Source: Bradyrhizobium sp. RP6 (GTDB lineage Bacteria; Pseudomonadota; Alphaproteobacteria; Rhizobiales; Xanthobacteraceae). From it: a DNA stretch of 64,000 nucleotides. Where the stretch lies: the NCBI RefSeq assembly GCF_003837805.1, contig NZ_RQIT01000006.1:232351-296350 (forward strand), given 5' to 3'. Below, one piece after another: positions 36,804 to 46,732 of the stretch. The notes beneath the pieces were generated by a model, which searched no databases, was not told the DNA's origin, and saw only the letters and a list, made by a program, of their open reading frames with translations. Position numbers and translations under genes: made by a program. Numbering within the stretch: position 1 is the first letter of the stretch; the number at the start of each line of letters is the position of its first letter.

Positions 36804-38870
36804 CTAGCCTTCATCCTTCCACCCGATCCTCTCCTTCAGAAACCTGAAGCCGAGCACCTCGAATCCAGCGCGCTCCTTGTTGTCCTTGCCGTAGCCGTGG
36901 CCGCCGGCGGCCGGCTCGTAGAACCAGGCTTCAAAGCCCATCGCCTGGAGCTTTGCGGCCATCTTGCGGGCATGGCCGGGATGAACGCGGTCGTCGCGCC
37001 GCGTGGTCGCGATCAGGATCGGCGGATAGGCCTGGCCGGCCTTCACGTTGTGATAGGCCGAGTAGGTCTTCAGCCACTCCCATTCCTCGGGCTTGTCGGG
37101 ATCGCCATATTCCGCGATCCAGCTCGCGCCCGCGAGCAGCTTCGTGTAGCGGCGCATGTCGATCAGCGGGATGGTGCAGAACAGCGCGCCGAAGCGCTCG
37201 GGGTAACGCACCAGCATGTTGGTGATGAGGATGCCGCCGTTCGATCCGCCCTGCGCCGCGATGCGCTTCGGCTGCGTCACGCCGCGCCGGACCAGATCGG
37301 CGGCCACCGCGGCGAAATCGTCATGCGACAGCTTCTTGCCGGCCAGCCGTCCGGCATCGTGCCAGCGCGTGCCGAACTCGCCGCCGCCGCGCAAGTTTGC
37401 CTGCACCGTCGTGCCGCCGCGCTCCAGCCACAGCTTGCCGAGCGAGGCGTTGTAGTACGGCTTCACGGCAAGTCCGAAGCCGCCATAGGCGCTCATGTAG
37501 ACCGGCGCATCGCCGGTCTCGCCGGCGGGCCCGGTCTGCACGTAGGGAATACGCTCGCCGTCGATCGAGACCGCCTCGTGCTGCGTCACCACGAGGCCTT
37601 CGGCGGTGAACGTCTTCGGCGCCTGCTTCAGCACGGACGGACTGGCAACGCCGCGCGCGATCAAGAGCAGCGACGGCGGCGTGAGCGGGTCCTGCACATT
37701 GGCGAGCAGGTCGCCATTGCTTTCGGAGGCATGGCGATCGAGCGGCCAGACGTCGACGACGCCAATTCCCGGCAGGCCGCCAAGCGTCTCGCGGCTCCAG
37801 CCCGTCGCGGATGGCGTGCAGATCTCGAAGCGCGGTCTGAGCTCGTCGAGGATCGACAGGACCAGCTTGCCGGCGGCCCAGAACAAACCCTGCAGCGCGC
37901 GCCGCGGTGCCGGCTCGAACAGCACCGCGAAGTCGCGGCGGCCCTCCAGGAATGCCGAAAGCGAGATGCCGAGCACGGTATCGGTGACATAGGTCTGGCC
38001 TGCGACCGTCCAGTCGTTGCGCAGCTTCATCGCGAACCAGTCGCCATGCGCCTGCATCCAGATGCCGGTCGGCAAATCGAGCTTCGTCGTCGTGCCCGCC
38101 GCATCGCGCAGCCGGATCGCGTGGTTGAAGAAGTCGATCTGGTCGACGATCCAGACCCGCGGCGCTGCACCGGTGTGGTCGGCACTGCCATAGATCGTCA
38201 TGTGATCGGCTGCGGTCTCGATGATCACCTGCGCCTGATCGACAGGCTGGCCTCGCCGCCACAGGCGAACCGTCCGCGCATATCCCGAGCTCGTCGCCAT
38301 GCCCTCGCCATGGGCGCTCGACAGCAGCAGCGTGTCGGCATCGAGCCAGTCGACGCTGCCCTTGGCCTCCGGCAGCGTGAAGCCGTCCGCCACGAAGCTC
38401 TTGGTGGCGAGGTCGAATTCCCGCAGGGTGACGGCGTCGCTGCCGCCGCGCGACAGGCTCAGGATCGCGCGCGAGCTTCCCGGCATCGTGGCGATCCCGC
38501 CGAGCAGCCAGTCCTCGCCTTCGCTTCTCGCGAGCTGGTCGATATCCAGCATGGTCTCCCATGCCGGATCGGCTTTGCGAAATTCCGCCAGCGTCGTGCG
38601 CCGCCACAGGCCGCGCGGGTTGCTGGCGTCCTTCCAGAGGTTGTGCAGATCGTTGCCGCGCCGGCTGACATAGGGAATGTTGTCCGGCCGGTCGTAGATC
38701 GCCGCGAGGATATCGCGGTCGCGCGCGAAGGCCGCTCCACCGAACGCGGCGAGCGTCAGGCTGTTCTGCCGCTCCACGAAATCGAGCGCCTGCGTGCCCT
38801 CGATCTCCTCGAGCCACAGCCAGGGATCGTCGTCGGGAGCACTGATCGTGGGCCTGTCGTCGACGGACAT
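36804..38870 (-). CDS. Prolyl oligopeptidase family (S9) serine peptidase
   Basis: The 688-residue protein has an N-terminal beta-propeller (about 60-420) and a C-terminal alpha/beta hydrolase domain. The catalytic Ser543 lies in AAQGGSNGGILI, the Asp in RRDDRVHPGHA and the His in AGGHGYGKDNKE. Oligopeptidases of this family cut short peptides, usually after proline or basic residues. ATG 38870 gives the family length; the frame upstream is antisense to an MFS gene. There is no obvious signal peptide, so it is probably cytoplasmic. Confidence 0.9.
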   Translation of the reverse strand: MSVDDRPTISAPDDDPWLWLEEIEGTQALDFVERQNSLTLAAFGGAAFARDRDILAAIYDRPDNIPYVSRRGNDLHNLWKDASNPRGLWRRTTLAEFRKADPAWETMLDIDQLARSEGEDWLLGGIATMPGSSRAILSLSRGGSDAVTLREFDLATKSFVADGFTLPEAKGSVDWLDADTLLLSSAHGEGMATSSGYARTVRLWRRGQPVDQAQVIIETAADHMTIYGSADHTGAAPRVWIVDQIDFFNHAIRLRDAAGTTTKLDLPTGIWMQAHGDWFAMKLRNDWTVAGQTYVTDTVLGISLSAFLEGRRDFAVLFEPAPRRALQGLFWAAGKLVLSILDELRPRFEICTPSATGWSRETLGGLPGIGVVDVWPLDRHASESNGDLLANVQDPLTPPSLLLIARGVASPSVLKQAPKTFTAEGLVVTQHEAVSIDGERIPYVQTGPAGETGDAPVYMSAYGGFGLAVKPYYNASLGKLWLERGGTTVQANLRGGGEFGTRWHDAGRLAGKKLSHDDFAAVAADLVRRGVTQPKRIAAQGGSNGGILITNMLVRYPERFGALFCTIPLIDMRRYTKLLAGASWIAEYGDPDKPEEWEWLKTYSAYHNVKAGQAYPPILIATTRRDDRVHPGHARKMAAKLQAMGFEAWFYEPAAGGHGYGKDNKERAGFEVLGFRFLKERIGWKDEG

Positions 38871-39077
38871 GAACGAAACTCCAAAAACTCGCGGCGGATA
38901 GGATTTGATCGAGCGCAAGCCGTCAAGGGCGCGGCCCGCTATCATCGGTCCGATTGCGTCAGAGGCATGGCCTGCGCCCGTTTGCGCCGGTTGTCTGCCC
39001 TTCCGCGCCCCTCCATAGTGCCGGGAATCAACAAGACCCCTTGAAAGCCTAAAAAGCCCCTTGGGGCGGAAGTGCCG

Positions 39078-40325
39078 ATGCTGGACGTAACTGCTGTCAA
39101 TGAGGTCGCCGACGATGCCCGCGCGCGTGCCAATGTTATCCGCCTCGCCGCCGCGCAGGCGCTGACCGGCGCCAACTCGGCCGTCATCTTCGCCACCGGC
39201 GCGATCGTCGGCGCCACGCTCGCGCCCGACATGTCGTTCGCGACCGTGCCGATCTCGATGTATGTGGTGGGGCTTGCCGCCGGTACGCTGCCGACCGGCG
39301 CGATCTCGCGCCGCTTCGGTCGCCGCGTGGCTTTCGTCATCGGCACCGGCCTCGGCACGCTCACCGGCCTGCTCGGCTCGGTCGCGATCCTGCACGGCTC
39401 CTTCGCACTGTTCTGTGTCGCGACCTTCCTGGGCGGCCTCTACGGCGCCGTGGCGCAGTCCTATCGCTTCGCCGCCGCCGACGGCGCCAGCGCGGACTAT
39501 CGCCCGAAGGCAGTGTCCTGGGTGATGGCGGGCGGCGTATTCGCCGGCGTGCTCGGTCCACAGCTCGTGCAATGGACCATGGATGTCTGGCAGCCCTATC
39601 TGTTCGCCTTCAGCTTCCTGGTGCAGGCCGCGGTGGCGCTGGTCGCCATGGGCATTGTCGCCGGCGTCGACATGCCGAAGCCTGCGCCGGCCGATCTGCA
39701 CGGCGGGCGGCCGCTGCTGACCATCGTGACGCAGCCGCGCTTCATCGCGGCGGCGCTGTGCGGCGTGATCTCCTATCCCATGATGAATCTGGTGATGACG
39801 TCGGCGCCGCTCGCGATGCAGATGTGCGGCCTGTCGGTGTCCGATTCCAATTTCGGCATTCAATGGCACATCGTCGCCATGTACGGGCCGAGCTTCTTCA
39901 CAGGGGCGCTGATCGCCCGCTTCGGTGCACCCAGAATCGTGGCCGCCGGCCTGCTGCTGGAAGCCGGCGCCGCCGGTATCGGCCTCTCGGGCCTCACCGC
40001 CATGCATTTCTGGGCGACGCTGGTCGTGCTCGGAGTGGGCTGGAATTTCTCCTTCATCGGTGCCTCCGCGCTGGTGCTGGAGACGCACCGTCCGCAGGAG
40101 CGCAACAAGGTGCAGGCCTTCAACGATTTTCTGGTGTTCGGCATGATGGCGATCGGCTCGTTCTCCTCGGGCCAGTTGCTCGCCAATTACGGCTGGTCGG
40201 CGGTGAACCTGGTGGTGTTTCCGCCTGTTGTTCTCGGCCTTGTCGTCCTCTCGCTGGTCGCATGGGCCCGCCGCCGCAAGGCGCGGCTGGAGGCGGCCAT
40301 GGGCGAGTTCCCGGATGCAGTTTAG
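39078..40325 (+). CDS. MFS transporter
   Basis: The protein has about 415 residues with twelve membrane segments. The TM2-3 loop ISRRFGRRVAFVIGTG matches the MFS motif A region. No substrate family stands out. I prefer ATG 39078 to the GTG at 39072 because CGGAAG is at a proper distance. It is divergent from the S9 peptidase gene and precedes a second MFS gene in the same direction by 141 bases. Confidence 0.85.
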   Translation: MLDVTAVNEVADDARARANVIRLAAAQALTGANSAVIFATGAIVGATLAPDMSFATVPISMYVVGLAAGTLPTGAISRRFGRRVAFVIGTGLGTLTGLLGSVAILHGSFALFCVATFLGGLYGAVAQSYRFAAADGASADYRPKAVSWVMAGGVFAGVLGPQLVQWTMDVWQPYLFAFSFLVQAAVALVAMGIVAGVDMPKPAPADLHGGRPLLTIVTQPRFIAAALCGVISYPMMNLVMTSAPLAMQMCGLSVSDSNFGIQWHIVAMYGPSFFTGALIARFGAPRIVAAGLLLEAGAAGIGLSGLTAMHFWATLVVLGVGWNFSFIGASALVLETHRPQERNKVQAFNDFLVFGMMAIGSFSSGQLLANYGWSAVNLVVFPPVVLGLVVLSLVAWARRRKARLEAAMGEFPDAV

Positions 40326-40466
40326 ATTGGCGGGAGGCTGTCAGCAGCGTTGATGCTTCGATCGCCGTCGAAGTGAATTTCGAAAGGCCGGTTGTTACAT
40401 GATGCTCGTCATCAACAGACGGGCGTGACGCAAGGCGCTCGCGGGGGACACGAAGGAGAAGCGCAA

Positions 40467-41705
40467 ATGCTCGACAATCCCCGCCACGCAACCCCCATCG
40501 GCGAATCCTCTCTCCGCTACGAAGGCTGGCGCATCGTCGCGGTCTGCTTCCTGCTCGCCACCTTCGGCTGGGGGCTCGGCTTCTATGGCCAGAGCGTCTA
40601 CGTCGCCGAGCTCCAGCGCGCGCGGGGCTGGCCGACCACGCTGATCTCCGCAGGGACGACGTTCTTCTATCTGTTCGGCGCGCTGCTCGTCGTCTTCGTC
40701 GGCGAAGCCGTGCGGAAATACGGCCCGCGCCTCTGCCTGATTGCGGGCACGCTGGCGATGGCGGCCGCCGCGGTCGCGATCGGCACGGTGCGCGAGCCCT
40801 GGCAGCTCTATCTCGCCGATGCCGTGCTCGCCTTTGGCTGGGCCGGCACCAGTCTCGCCATGATCACCAACACGATCAGCGTTTGGTTCGACCGCAAGCG
40901 CGGCATGGCGATCAGCCTGGCGCTGAACGGCGCAAGCTTCGGCGGCATCGTCGGCGTGCCGCTGCTGGTGATGCTGATCGGCCAGATCGGCTTTGCCGGC
41001 GCGATGTATGCCGCTGCCAGCGCCATGCTGGTGTTGCTGTTGCCGGTCATCCTGCTTCTCGTCGGCCGCGCGCCCGACCTTCACGACCGGCACGCAACGG
41101 CGAAGGTCAAGCCGCTATCCTCGACGCAGATCCGCGCATGGGCGCTGCGAGATGTCGGCTTCCTCACGGTGACGATCGCCTTCGCCCTGGTGCTGTTCGC
41201 CCAGGTCGGCTTCATCGTGCATCTGATCTCGTTCCTCGATCCCGTCATCGGTCGCGAGCGCGCGGCCGTGGCGGTCGCCGTGCTGACCGCGATGGCGGTG
41301 GTCGGCCGCGTGCTGTTCTCGCTCGTGATCGACCGCCTCGATCAGCGCCTTGCGTCCGCGCTGTCGTTCCTCAGCCAGGCAGCCGCGCTTCTCGTCGTCA
41401 TCAATCTGCACGATGACTATGTGCTGATCGCGGCCTGCGCGGTGTTCGGCTTCTCGGTCGGCAATCTCATCACCTTGCCGTCGCTAGTCGTGCAGCAGGA
41501 GTTTGATTCCGCCGCGTTCGGCGTGCTGATCAGCCTCAACACCGCGATCAACCAGGTGACCTACGCGTTCGGCCCGGGCGTCGTCGGGGCCTTGCGCGAT
41601 TGGTCCGGCGGCTATTCGCTGCCGTTCTATCTCTGCATCGCGCTGGAGGTGGTGGCGGCGGCGCTGATCATGGTGCGGGGGAAGCCACGGGCGAAGATGG
41701 CATAG
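40467..41705 (+). CDS. MFS transporter (OxlT/monocarboxylate-porter-like)
   Basis: A 412-residue, twelve-helix transporter. The RYEGWRIVAVCFLLATFGWG start and the GWAGTSLAMITNTISVWFD segment resemble the oxalate:formate/monocarboxylate group. ATG 40467 follows AAGGAG. It may import a carboxylic acid used by the acyl-CoA dehydrogenases a few kilobases away, but no direct evidence links them. Confidence 0.85.
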   Translation: MLDNPRHATPIGESSLRYEGWRIVAVCFLLATFGWGLGFYGQSVYVAELQRARGWPTTLISAGTTFFYLFGALLVVFVGEAVRKYGPRLCLIAGTLAMAAAAVAIGTVREPWQLYLADAVLAFGWAGTSLAMITNTISVWFDRKRGMAISLALNGASFGGIVGVPLLVMLIGQIGFAGAMYAAASAMLVLLLPVILLLVGRAPDLHDRHATAKVKPLSSTQIRAWALRDVGFLTVTIAFALVLFAQVGFIVHLISFLDPVIGRERAAVAVAVLTAMAVVGRVLFSLVIDRLDQRLASALSFLSQAAALLVVINLHDDYVLIAACAVFGFSVGNLITLPSLVVQQEFDSAAFGVLISLNTAINQVTYAFGPGVVGALRDWSGGYSLPFYLCIALEVVAAALIMVRGKPRAKMA

Positions 41706-41733
41706 ACGCGCAATGATGGGGAGGGAGCGGAGC

Positions 41734-42228
41734 TCACGCCTCGCGCTGCTTCAACAACGCCTCCACATCCAGCCGCTTGGTGAACATCGCCAGCCTCCCG
41801 TCCGGCCCGAACGGCCATTGCTCCCTCGGCTTGTCCCAGTACAGCTCGACGCCGTTCTGGTCGGGATCGCGCAAATACAGCGCCTCGCTGACGCCGTGAT
41901 CGCTGGCGCCATCCAGCGCAATGCCGGCCGTGAGCACCCGATGCAGCGCATCCGCCAGCGCGGCGCGCGTTGGATAGAGGATCGCGGTGTGAAACAGCCC
42001 GGTCGCATCAGGCGGCGGCGGCGAGCCGCCCTTGCTCTCCCAGGTGTTGAGCCCGATGTGATGGTGGTAGCCGCCGGCCGAGATGAAGGCCGCGCCCGAG
42101 CCCATGCGCTGCATCAGCTCGAAGCCGAGCACACCGCAATAGAAGCCGAGCGCGCGATCGAGATCGGCGACCTTGAGATGGACGTGGCCGATCCTGGTGC
42201 CGGCGGCGACGGCGGGGCTTTGCGACAT
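41734..42228 (-). CDS. VOC-family protein (catechol 2,3-dioxygenase / glyoxalase-like)
   Basis: The 164-residue protein has the paired beta-alpha-beta-beta-beta modules of the vicinal oxygen chelate fold: GHVHLKVADLDRALGFYCG, then YHHHIGLNTW and DPDQNGVELYWD. Candidate metal ligands are the first-module His, the second-module His and the final Glu. The closest general type is CatE-like ring-cleavage dioxygenases. ATG 42228 gives the right length. Confidence 0.82.
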   Translation of the reverse strand: MSQSPAVAAGTRIGHVHLKVADLDRALGFYCGVLGFELMQRMGSGAAFISAGGYHHHIGLNTWESKGGSPPPPDATGLFHTAILYPTRAALADALHRVLTAGIALDGASDHGVSEALYLRDPDQNGVELYWDKPREQWPFGPDGRLAMFTKRLDVEALLKQREA

Positions 42229-42317
42229 GGGAATGCTCCGTTGCTGAGCTGCACATAGGGCGGGGCTCGGGACAGCGCCATTGCTCATCTCGAAACCCAT
42301 CGTTTCCAGATAGTAAG

Positions 42318-42863
42318 CTAGGCCAGCTCCGACACCTCGCCTTCCGGCAGGCCGAACTCGAACGTGTTGAGCGTCATCGACACCAGCGTGTAATAGCCGC
42401 ACAGTCCGACCACCTCCACGACGCCGCGTTCGCCGAGCAGCTTTACCGCGTCATCATAGAGCCCCCTCTCGACGCCGTGGCCTTCATGCAGCGACTTCGC
42501 GACGTCGTAGATCATCCTGCCCTTGGGATCGTCGAAGTCGGGCGTGCGGCGGTCGCGGATCGCCTCGATGATCTCGGGCTTCATGCCGCCGGCGAGTGCG
42601 AGGCGCTTATGCGCGTACCATTCGTAATGCGCGGTCCAGTGCCGCGCCGTCACCAGGATCGCGATCTCCGAGAGCTTTGCCGGGAAGATCGTGTCGAACC
42701 GCATGACCTCGCCGAGCCGCGTCGCGTGACGTGCCATCTCCGGGCTGCCCAGCCAGGCCATCATCGGCGCCGGCGGCTTGCCGCGCTTTCCCGCAATCGA
42801 TTCGTCGTAGGTCTGCCGCTGGCTCTCGTTCATTTCGCCAGGCGAAAGAAGTTTCAGGCGCAT
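42318..42863 (-). CDS. Carboxymuconolactone decarboxylase family protein
   Basis: The 181-residue protein belongs to the AhpD/CMD-like all-helical family (SEIAILVTARHWTAHYEWYAH, then RRTPDF). It lacks the CxxC pair of the peroxidase AhpD, so it is more like the decarboxylase branch, where the histidine-rich HYEWYAH helix is expected. The substrate cannot be given. The gene is divergent from the acyl-CoA dehydrogenase gene at 43000 and follows the same direction as the VOC gene. Confidence 0.85.
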   Translation of the reverse strand: MRLKLLSPGEMNESQRQTYDESIAGKRGKPPAPMMAWLGSPEMARHATRLGEVMRFDTIFPAKLSEIAILVTARHWTAHYEWYAHKRLALAGGMKPEIIEAIRDRRTPDFDDPKGRMIYDVAKSLHEGHGVERGLYDDAVKLLGERGVVEVVGLCGYYTLVSMTLNTFEFGLPEGEVSELA

Positions 42864-42999
42864 TGTCGTTTCCTCTTTGTTTTCAAGCCTCGCCGCAGGG
42901 CGACTATAGCCGACTGCGAGTTGCGGAAGTGGTTGAATTCCGCGGGGGCTTGGCCCAGAGTCGTGCCCAACAAGTCGATTTTGATTGATGGAAACGACC

Positions 43000-44199
43000 A
43001 TGAGCGACACTGAGACCGCCGATCTCGAGATATTCCGCAACGAGACGCGCGCCTGGCTGGAAGCCAATTGCCCGCCGGAAATGCGCAAGCCCGCGACGTC
43101 GGATGCCGACGTGTTCTGGGGCGGGCGTAACGCAAAATTCTCGTCCGAGCCGCAGCGCATCTGGTTCGAGCGCATGCGCGACAAGGGCTGGACCGTGCCG
43201 GACTGGCCGAAGGAATATGGCGGCGGCGGCTTGAGCGCGGCCGAGCACAAGGTGCTGCGCGCCGAGATGGCGCGGATCGGTGCGCGCCCGCCGTTGTCGA
43301 GCTTCGGCATCTGGATGCTCGGGCCGGCGCTCTTGAAGTACGGCAACGACGCCCAGAAGAAGGAGCACCTGCCGAAGATCGCGGCGGGTGAGATCCGCTG
43401 GTGCCAGGGCTATTCCGAACCGAACGCCGGCTCCGATCTCGCCTCGCTCCAGACCCGCGCCGAGAGTGACGGCGACGACTTCATCATCAACGGCCAGAAG
43501 ATCTGGACGTCCTACGCCAATTACGCCGACTGGATCTTCTGCCTGGTCCGCACCGATCCCGCCGCGAAGAAGCATGACGGCATCAGCTTCATCCTGTTCG
43601 ACATGACCTCGAAGGGTGTCTCGACCAAGCCGATCCTGCTGATCTCCGGCTACTCCCCGTTCTGCGAGACCTTCTTCGACAATGTCCGGGTGCCGAAGTC
43701 GAACGTGGTCGGCACCATCAACCGCGGCTGGGACGTCGCAAAATATCTGCTCCAGCACGAGCGCGCGATGATCTCAGGCATGGGCGAGCGCGGCGTCGGC
43801 CGGCCGCTCGGCCAGATCGCCGCCGATTCCGTCGGCACCGATGGGCAAGGCAGGCTGGACGATGCCATGCTGCGCGGCAAGATCGCGACGTTCGACGTCG
43901 ACGAGGCCGCGCTCGCGGCCTGCGCCGAGCGTGCGGTCGATCTCGCCAAGGCCGGGCAGGCGCATCCGGCGTTCTCCTCGGCGATGAAATATTACGGCAC
44001 CGAACTCAACAAGCGCCGTCACGAGATCCTGATGTCGGCCGGCGGCGTTGATGCGCTGGAATGGGAGAGCGAGCGCTCCAGGCAGGGGGCGCGCCCGCGC
44101 GCCTGGCTGCGCACCAAGGCCAACTCGATCGAGGGCGGCACGTCCGAGGTCATGCTCGGCATCGTCGCCAAGCGCATCCTGGATCTGCCGGGGGCGTGA
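43000..44199 (+). CDS. Acyl-CoA dehydrogenase (large-subunit type)
   Basis: The product is about 399 residues with the three-part acyl-CoA dehydrogenase fold. The FAD region is WCQGYSEPNAGSDLAS and QKIWTSYANYADW; the C-terminal IEGGTSEVMLGIVAKRIL carries the conserved Glu-Gly. A second dehydrogenase follows, and paired large and small genes of this kind (for example pimC-pimD for pimeloyl-CoA) are common in this family; I do not assign that name. Alternative starts exist at 42988 (ATG) and 42985 (TTG); none has a clear ribosome binding site. Confidence 0.88.
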   Translation: MSDTETADLEIFRNETRAWLEANCPPEMRKPATSDADVFWGGRNAKFSSEPQRIWFERMRDKGWTVPDWPKEYGGGGLSAAEHKVLRAEMARIGARPPLSSFGIWMLGPALLKYGNDAQKKEHLPKIAAGEIRWCQGYSEPNAGSDLASLQTRAESDGDDFIINGQKIWTSYANYADWIFCLVRTDPAAKKHDGISFILFDMTSKGVSTKPILLISGYSPFCETFFDNVRVPKSNVVGTINRGWDVAKYLLQHERAMISGMGERGVGRPLGQIAADSVGTDGQGRLDDAMLRGKIATFDVDEAALAACAERAVDLAKAGQAHPAFSSAMKYYGTELNKRRHEILMSAGGVDALEWESERSRQGARPRAWLRTKANSIEGGTSEVMLGIVAKRILDLPGA

Positions 44200-44205
44200 G
44201 CCACC

Positions 44206-44242
44206 GTCGTTCCGGGGCGCGCGAAGCGTGCCCCGGAATGAC
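44206..44242. repeat. Short palindromic repeat, family D
   Basis: A hairpin between the two acyl-CoA dehydrogenase genes: GTCGTTCCGGGGC and GCCCCGGAATGAC with GCGCGAAGCGT between. It is a minimal version of the family D element, placed inside what looks like a two-gene operon. Confidence 0.8.
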
Positions 44243-44283
44243 AGCAACAATATGCATTTCACGCGATACCAGAGACTTAAGCC

Positions 44284-45423
44284 ATGGCCCTCGTCCTCAC
44301 CGAAGAACAATCGATGCTCCGCGACAGCGCGCGCGGGCTGATCAGCGACAAGGCGCCGGTGTCGCACCTGCGTCACTTGCGCGACAGCAAGGATCCCACC
44401 GGCTTCTCCAAGGAGCTATGGCATTCCTTTGCCGAGATGGGTTTTGCCGGCCTTCTGGTGCCGGAGGAGTTCGGCGGCAGCGGCCTCGGCCATGTCGAAG
44501 CCGGCGTCGTCATGGAGGAGATCGGCCGCACCCTGATGCCCTCGCCCTTCCTCGCTACCAGCGTGGTCGCGGCCTCGGCGCTGAACCGCGGCGGCAATTC
44601 CGCGCAGAGATCGGAATATCTGCCGAAGATCGCGAGCGGTTCGCTGCTCGCAACGCTCGCAATCGATGAGGCCGCCAAGCACCGTCCGCTCCACAGCAGC
44701 TTGCAGGCCGTGCGCGCCGGCAACGGCTTCAAGCTCAGCGGTGCCAAGGCGCTCGTGATCGATGGTCACGTCGCCGATCTCCTGATCGTCGCGGCGCGCA
44801 CCGCGGGTTCTGCCGGTGAGCGCGAGGGCCTGACGCTGTTCCTGGTGAACGCTGCGGCGAAGGGCGTGGCGATCGAGCGCACCATCATGGTCGACGCGCA
44901 CAATGCAGCGCGCATCGAGTTCGCCAATGTCGAGGTCAATGCCGACAGCGTGCTTGGCGAGGTCGATCAGGCGGCCGGCCTGCTCGATGGCGTGCTCGAT
45001 ATCGGCCGCGGCGCGGTCGCCGCCGAAATGGTCGGCCTCAGCGAGGAGGTCTTTGGCCGCACCGTCGAATATCTGAAGAGCCGCAAACAATTCGGCAAGC
45101 TGATCGGCGAATTCCAGGCGCTGCAGCACCGCGCCGCCGAGCTCTATGTCGACATCGAGATCACCCGCGCCGCAGTGATGAAGGCGCTGCAGGCCCTGGA
45201 TGCCGACGTCGCCAAGGCCGCGTCGAGCGTCGCGGTCGCCAAGGCCCGCGCCGGCACCACCGCCACGCGCGCGGTGCAGGAAGGCGTGCAGATGCATGGC
45301 GGCATGGGCATGACCGACCAGTTCGACATCGGCTTCTTCATGAAGCGCGCACGGGTCTGCGAGGAGCTGTTCGGCGACGCGAACTACCACACCGAACAGC
45401 TGGCGAGGGCCCGCCGGTATTGA
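44284..45423 (+). CDS. Acyl-CoA dehydrogenase (small-subunit type)
   Basis: The 379-residue protein has the acyl-CoA dehydrogenase fold with LVPEEFGGSGLGHVEAG near the N-terminus and QMHGGMGMTDQFDIG near the C-terminus. It is the partner expected for the large-type dehydrogenase 84 bases upstream. Together they could form a heteromeric enzyme that oxidises a branched, dicarboxylic or aromatic-derived acyl-CoA. Confidence 0.88.
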   Translation: MALVLTEEQSMLRDSARGLISDKAPVSHLRHLRDSKDPTGFSKELWHSFAEMGFAGLLVPEEFGGSGLGHVEAGVVMEEIGRTLMPSPFLATSVVAASALNRGGNSAQRSEYLPKIASGSLLATLAIDEAAKHRPLHSSLQAVRAGNGFKLSGAKALVIDGHVADLLIVAARTAGSAGEREGLTLFLVNAAAKGVAIERTIMVDAHNAARIEFANVEVNADSVLGEVDQAAGLLDGVLDIGRGAVAAEMVGLSEEVFGRTVEYLKSRKQFGKLIGEFQALQHRAAELYVDIEITRAAVMKALQALDADVAKAASSVAVAKARAGTTATRAVQEGVQMHGGMGMTDQFDIGFFMKRARVCEELFGDANYHTEQLARARRY

Positions 45424-45457
45424 GGCGGCGGTCCAGGCCCGGTGCTGCCTCACCCCG

Positions 45458-45604
45458 GGTGTCGTCCCGGCGAACGCCGGGACCCATAACCCCAGGGAGT
45501 AGTTTGGCGAAGGCTCGTAGTTAAAGAGCCTTCGCTCGGTACTTTCACCTGCATTGATCGATAGATCACGCGGTATGGGTCCTTGCGTTCGCAGGGACGA
45601 CACC
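45458..45604. repeat. Intergenic repeat, family B
   Basis: The ends are GGTGTCGTCCCGGCG and CAGGGACGACACC. The internal CCCATAACCCCAGGGAG and TATGGGTCC match the other copies. It fills most of the gap between the convergent acyl-CoA dehydrogenase and amino acid binding-protein genes. Confidence 0.85.
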
Positions 45605-45608
45605 GGTG

Positions 45609-46649
45609 CTACCGCATTGGCGGCGCGTACTGCACACCACCCGCGTTCCACAGCTGGTTCATGCCGCGCGGGATCTTCAGCTTCGACTTCTCGCCGATAT
45701 TGCGCTCGTACATCTCGCCGTAATTGCCGACGTGGCGGATGATGCGCGCGGCCCAGTCCTTGGTGAGGCCGAGCTGCTCGCCGTAGCGGCCCTCGGTGCC
45801 GACGAGGCGCATCACTTCCGGCTTCTTCGACTTCAGGGCTTCGTCGATGTTCTCCGAGGTCACACCCAGCTCTTCGGCGTTGATCATCGCATACAGCGTC
45901 CACTTCACGATCATCATCCAGTCGTCGTCGCGCTGGCGCACGACCGGGGCGAGCGGCTCCTTGGAGATCATGTCCGGCAGGATCATGTGGTCGCCGGGTT
46001 TCGACAGGTTCAGCCGCAGCGCATAGAGCTGGGAGACGTCGGCCGAGAGCGTGTCGCACTTGCCGGTGTCGTAGGCCTTCACGACGTCGTCGAGCTTGTC
46101 GAACTTCACCTCTTCGTACTTCATGTTGTTGACGCGGAAGTAATCGGCGACGTTGAGCGTGGTCGTGGTTCCGCTCTGCACGCAGACCTTGCTGTCGGTC
46201 AGGTCCAGCGAGGTCTCCTTGTTGCGCGTGCGCGGAACCATGAAGCCGACGCCGTCGTAATAGGCCACGGCCGGAAAATACAGGTCGTAGTCGAGCTCGC
46301 GCGCCATGCTCCAGGTCGTGTTGCGCGAGAGGATGTCGACCTTGCGGCTCTGCAGCTCCTTGAAACGCTCATTGGCATCGAGCGGAACGAATTTCGCCTT
46401 GCCCGGATCGTCGAAGATCGCTGCGGCGACCGCGCGGCAGAAATCGACGTCGAAGCCGGTCCAGTTGCCCTTGTCGTCGGGGATCGAGAAGCCCGGCAGG
46501 CCCCTGTTGACGCCGCACAGCACTTCGCCGCGGCGAACCGTGCGCTTCAACGTGCGGGTGTCGTAGAATTCATAGATGATGGCCAGGACGGCGACCAGCA
46601 CGGCGATGGCGAGCCCGATCAGCAGGCCGCCACGAAAAGTGCGCATCAT
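45609..46649 (-). CDS. Polar amino acid ABC binding protein (AapJ-like), orphan
   Basis: The 346-residue protein has an N-terminal hydrophobic signal or anchor (GLLIGLAIAVLVAVLAIIYE) and the family 3 binding domain (CGVNRGLPGFSIPDDKGNW, GFDVDFCRAVAAAIF). This matches general L-amino-acid binding proteins of the AapJ/BztA type. No aapQMP permease genes adjoin it, so it is an orphan. It lies 83 bases upstream of nothing but a leftward L,D-transpeptidase gene that starts far from it, so the two are separate units. Confidence 0.85.
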   Translation of the reverse strand: MMRTFRGGLLIGLAIAVLVAVLAIIYEFYDTRTLKRTVRRGEVLCGVNRGLPGFSIPDDKGNWTGFDVDFCRAVAAAIFDDPGKAKFVPLDANERFKELQSRKVDILSRNTTWSMARELDYDLYFPAVAYYDGVGFMVPRTRNKETSLDLTDSKVCVQSGTTTTLNVADYFRVNNMKYEEVKFDKLDDVVKAYDTGKCDTLSADVSQLYALRLNLSKPGDHMILPDMISKEPLAPVVRQRDDDWMMIVKWTLYAMINAEELGVTSENIDEALKSKKPEVMRLVGTEGRYGEQLGLTKDWAARIIRHVGNYGEMYERNIGEKSKLKIPRGMNQLWNAGGVQYAPPMR

Positions 46650-46732
46650 GTTGCTCTCTCGAAAGTATCGGGAAAAGGAATCTGGAGGAGGGGCAGAGCA
46701 TGATCCTGACGATCATGCTCGAACCAAAGCCC

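Noticed and set aside
38871..40088. A long N-terminal extension of the S9 peptidase frame
   Set aside because: It runs antisense through the MFS gene at 39078. The ATG at 38870 gives the normal family start.
43000..45423. Assignment of the dehydrogenase pair as pimC-pimD
   Set aside because: The lengths and pairing would fit, but the neighbouring pim genes (ligase, thiolase, hydratase) are missing from this location.
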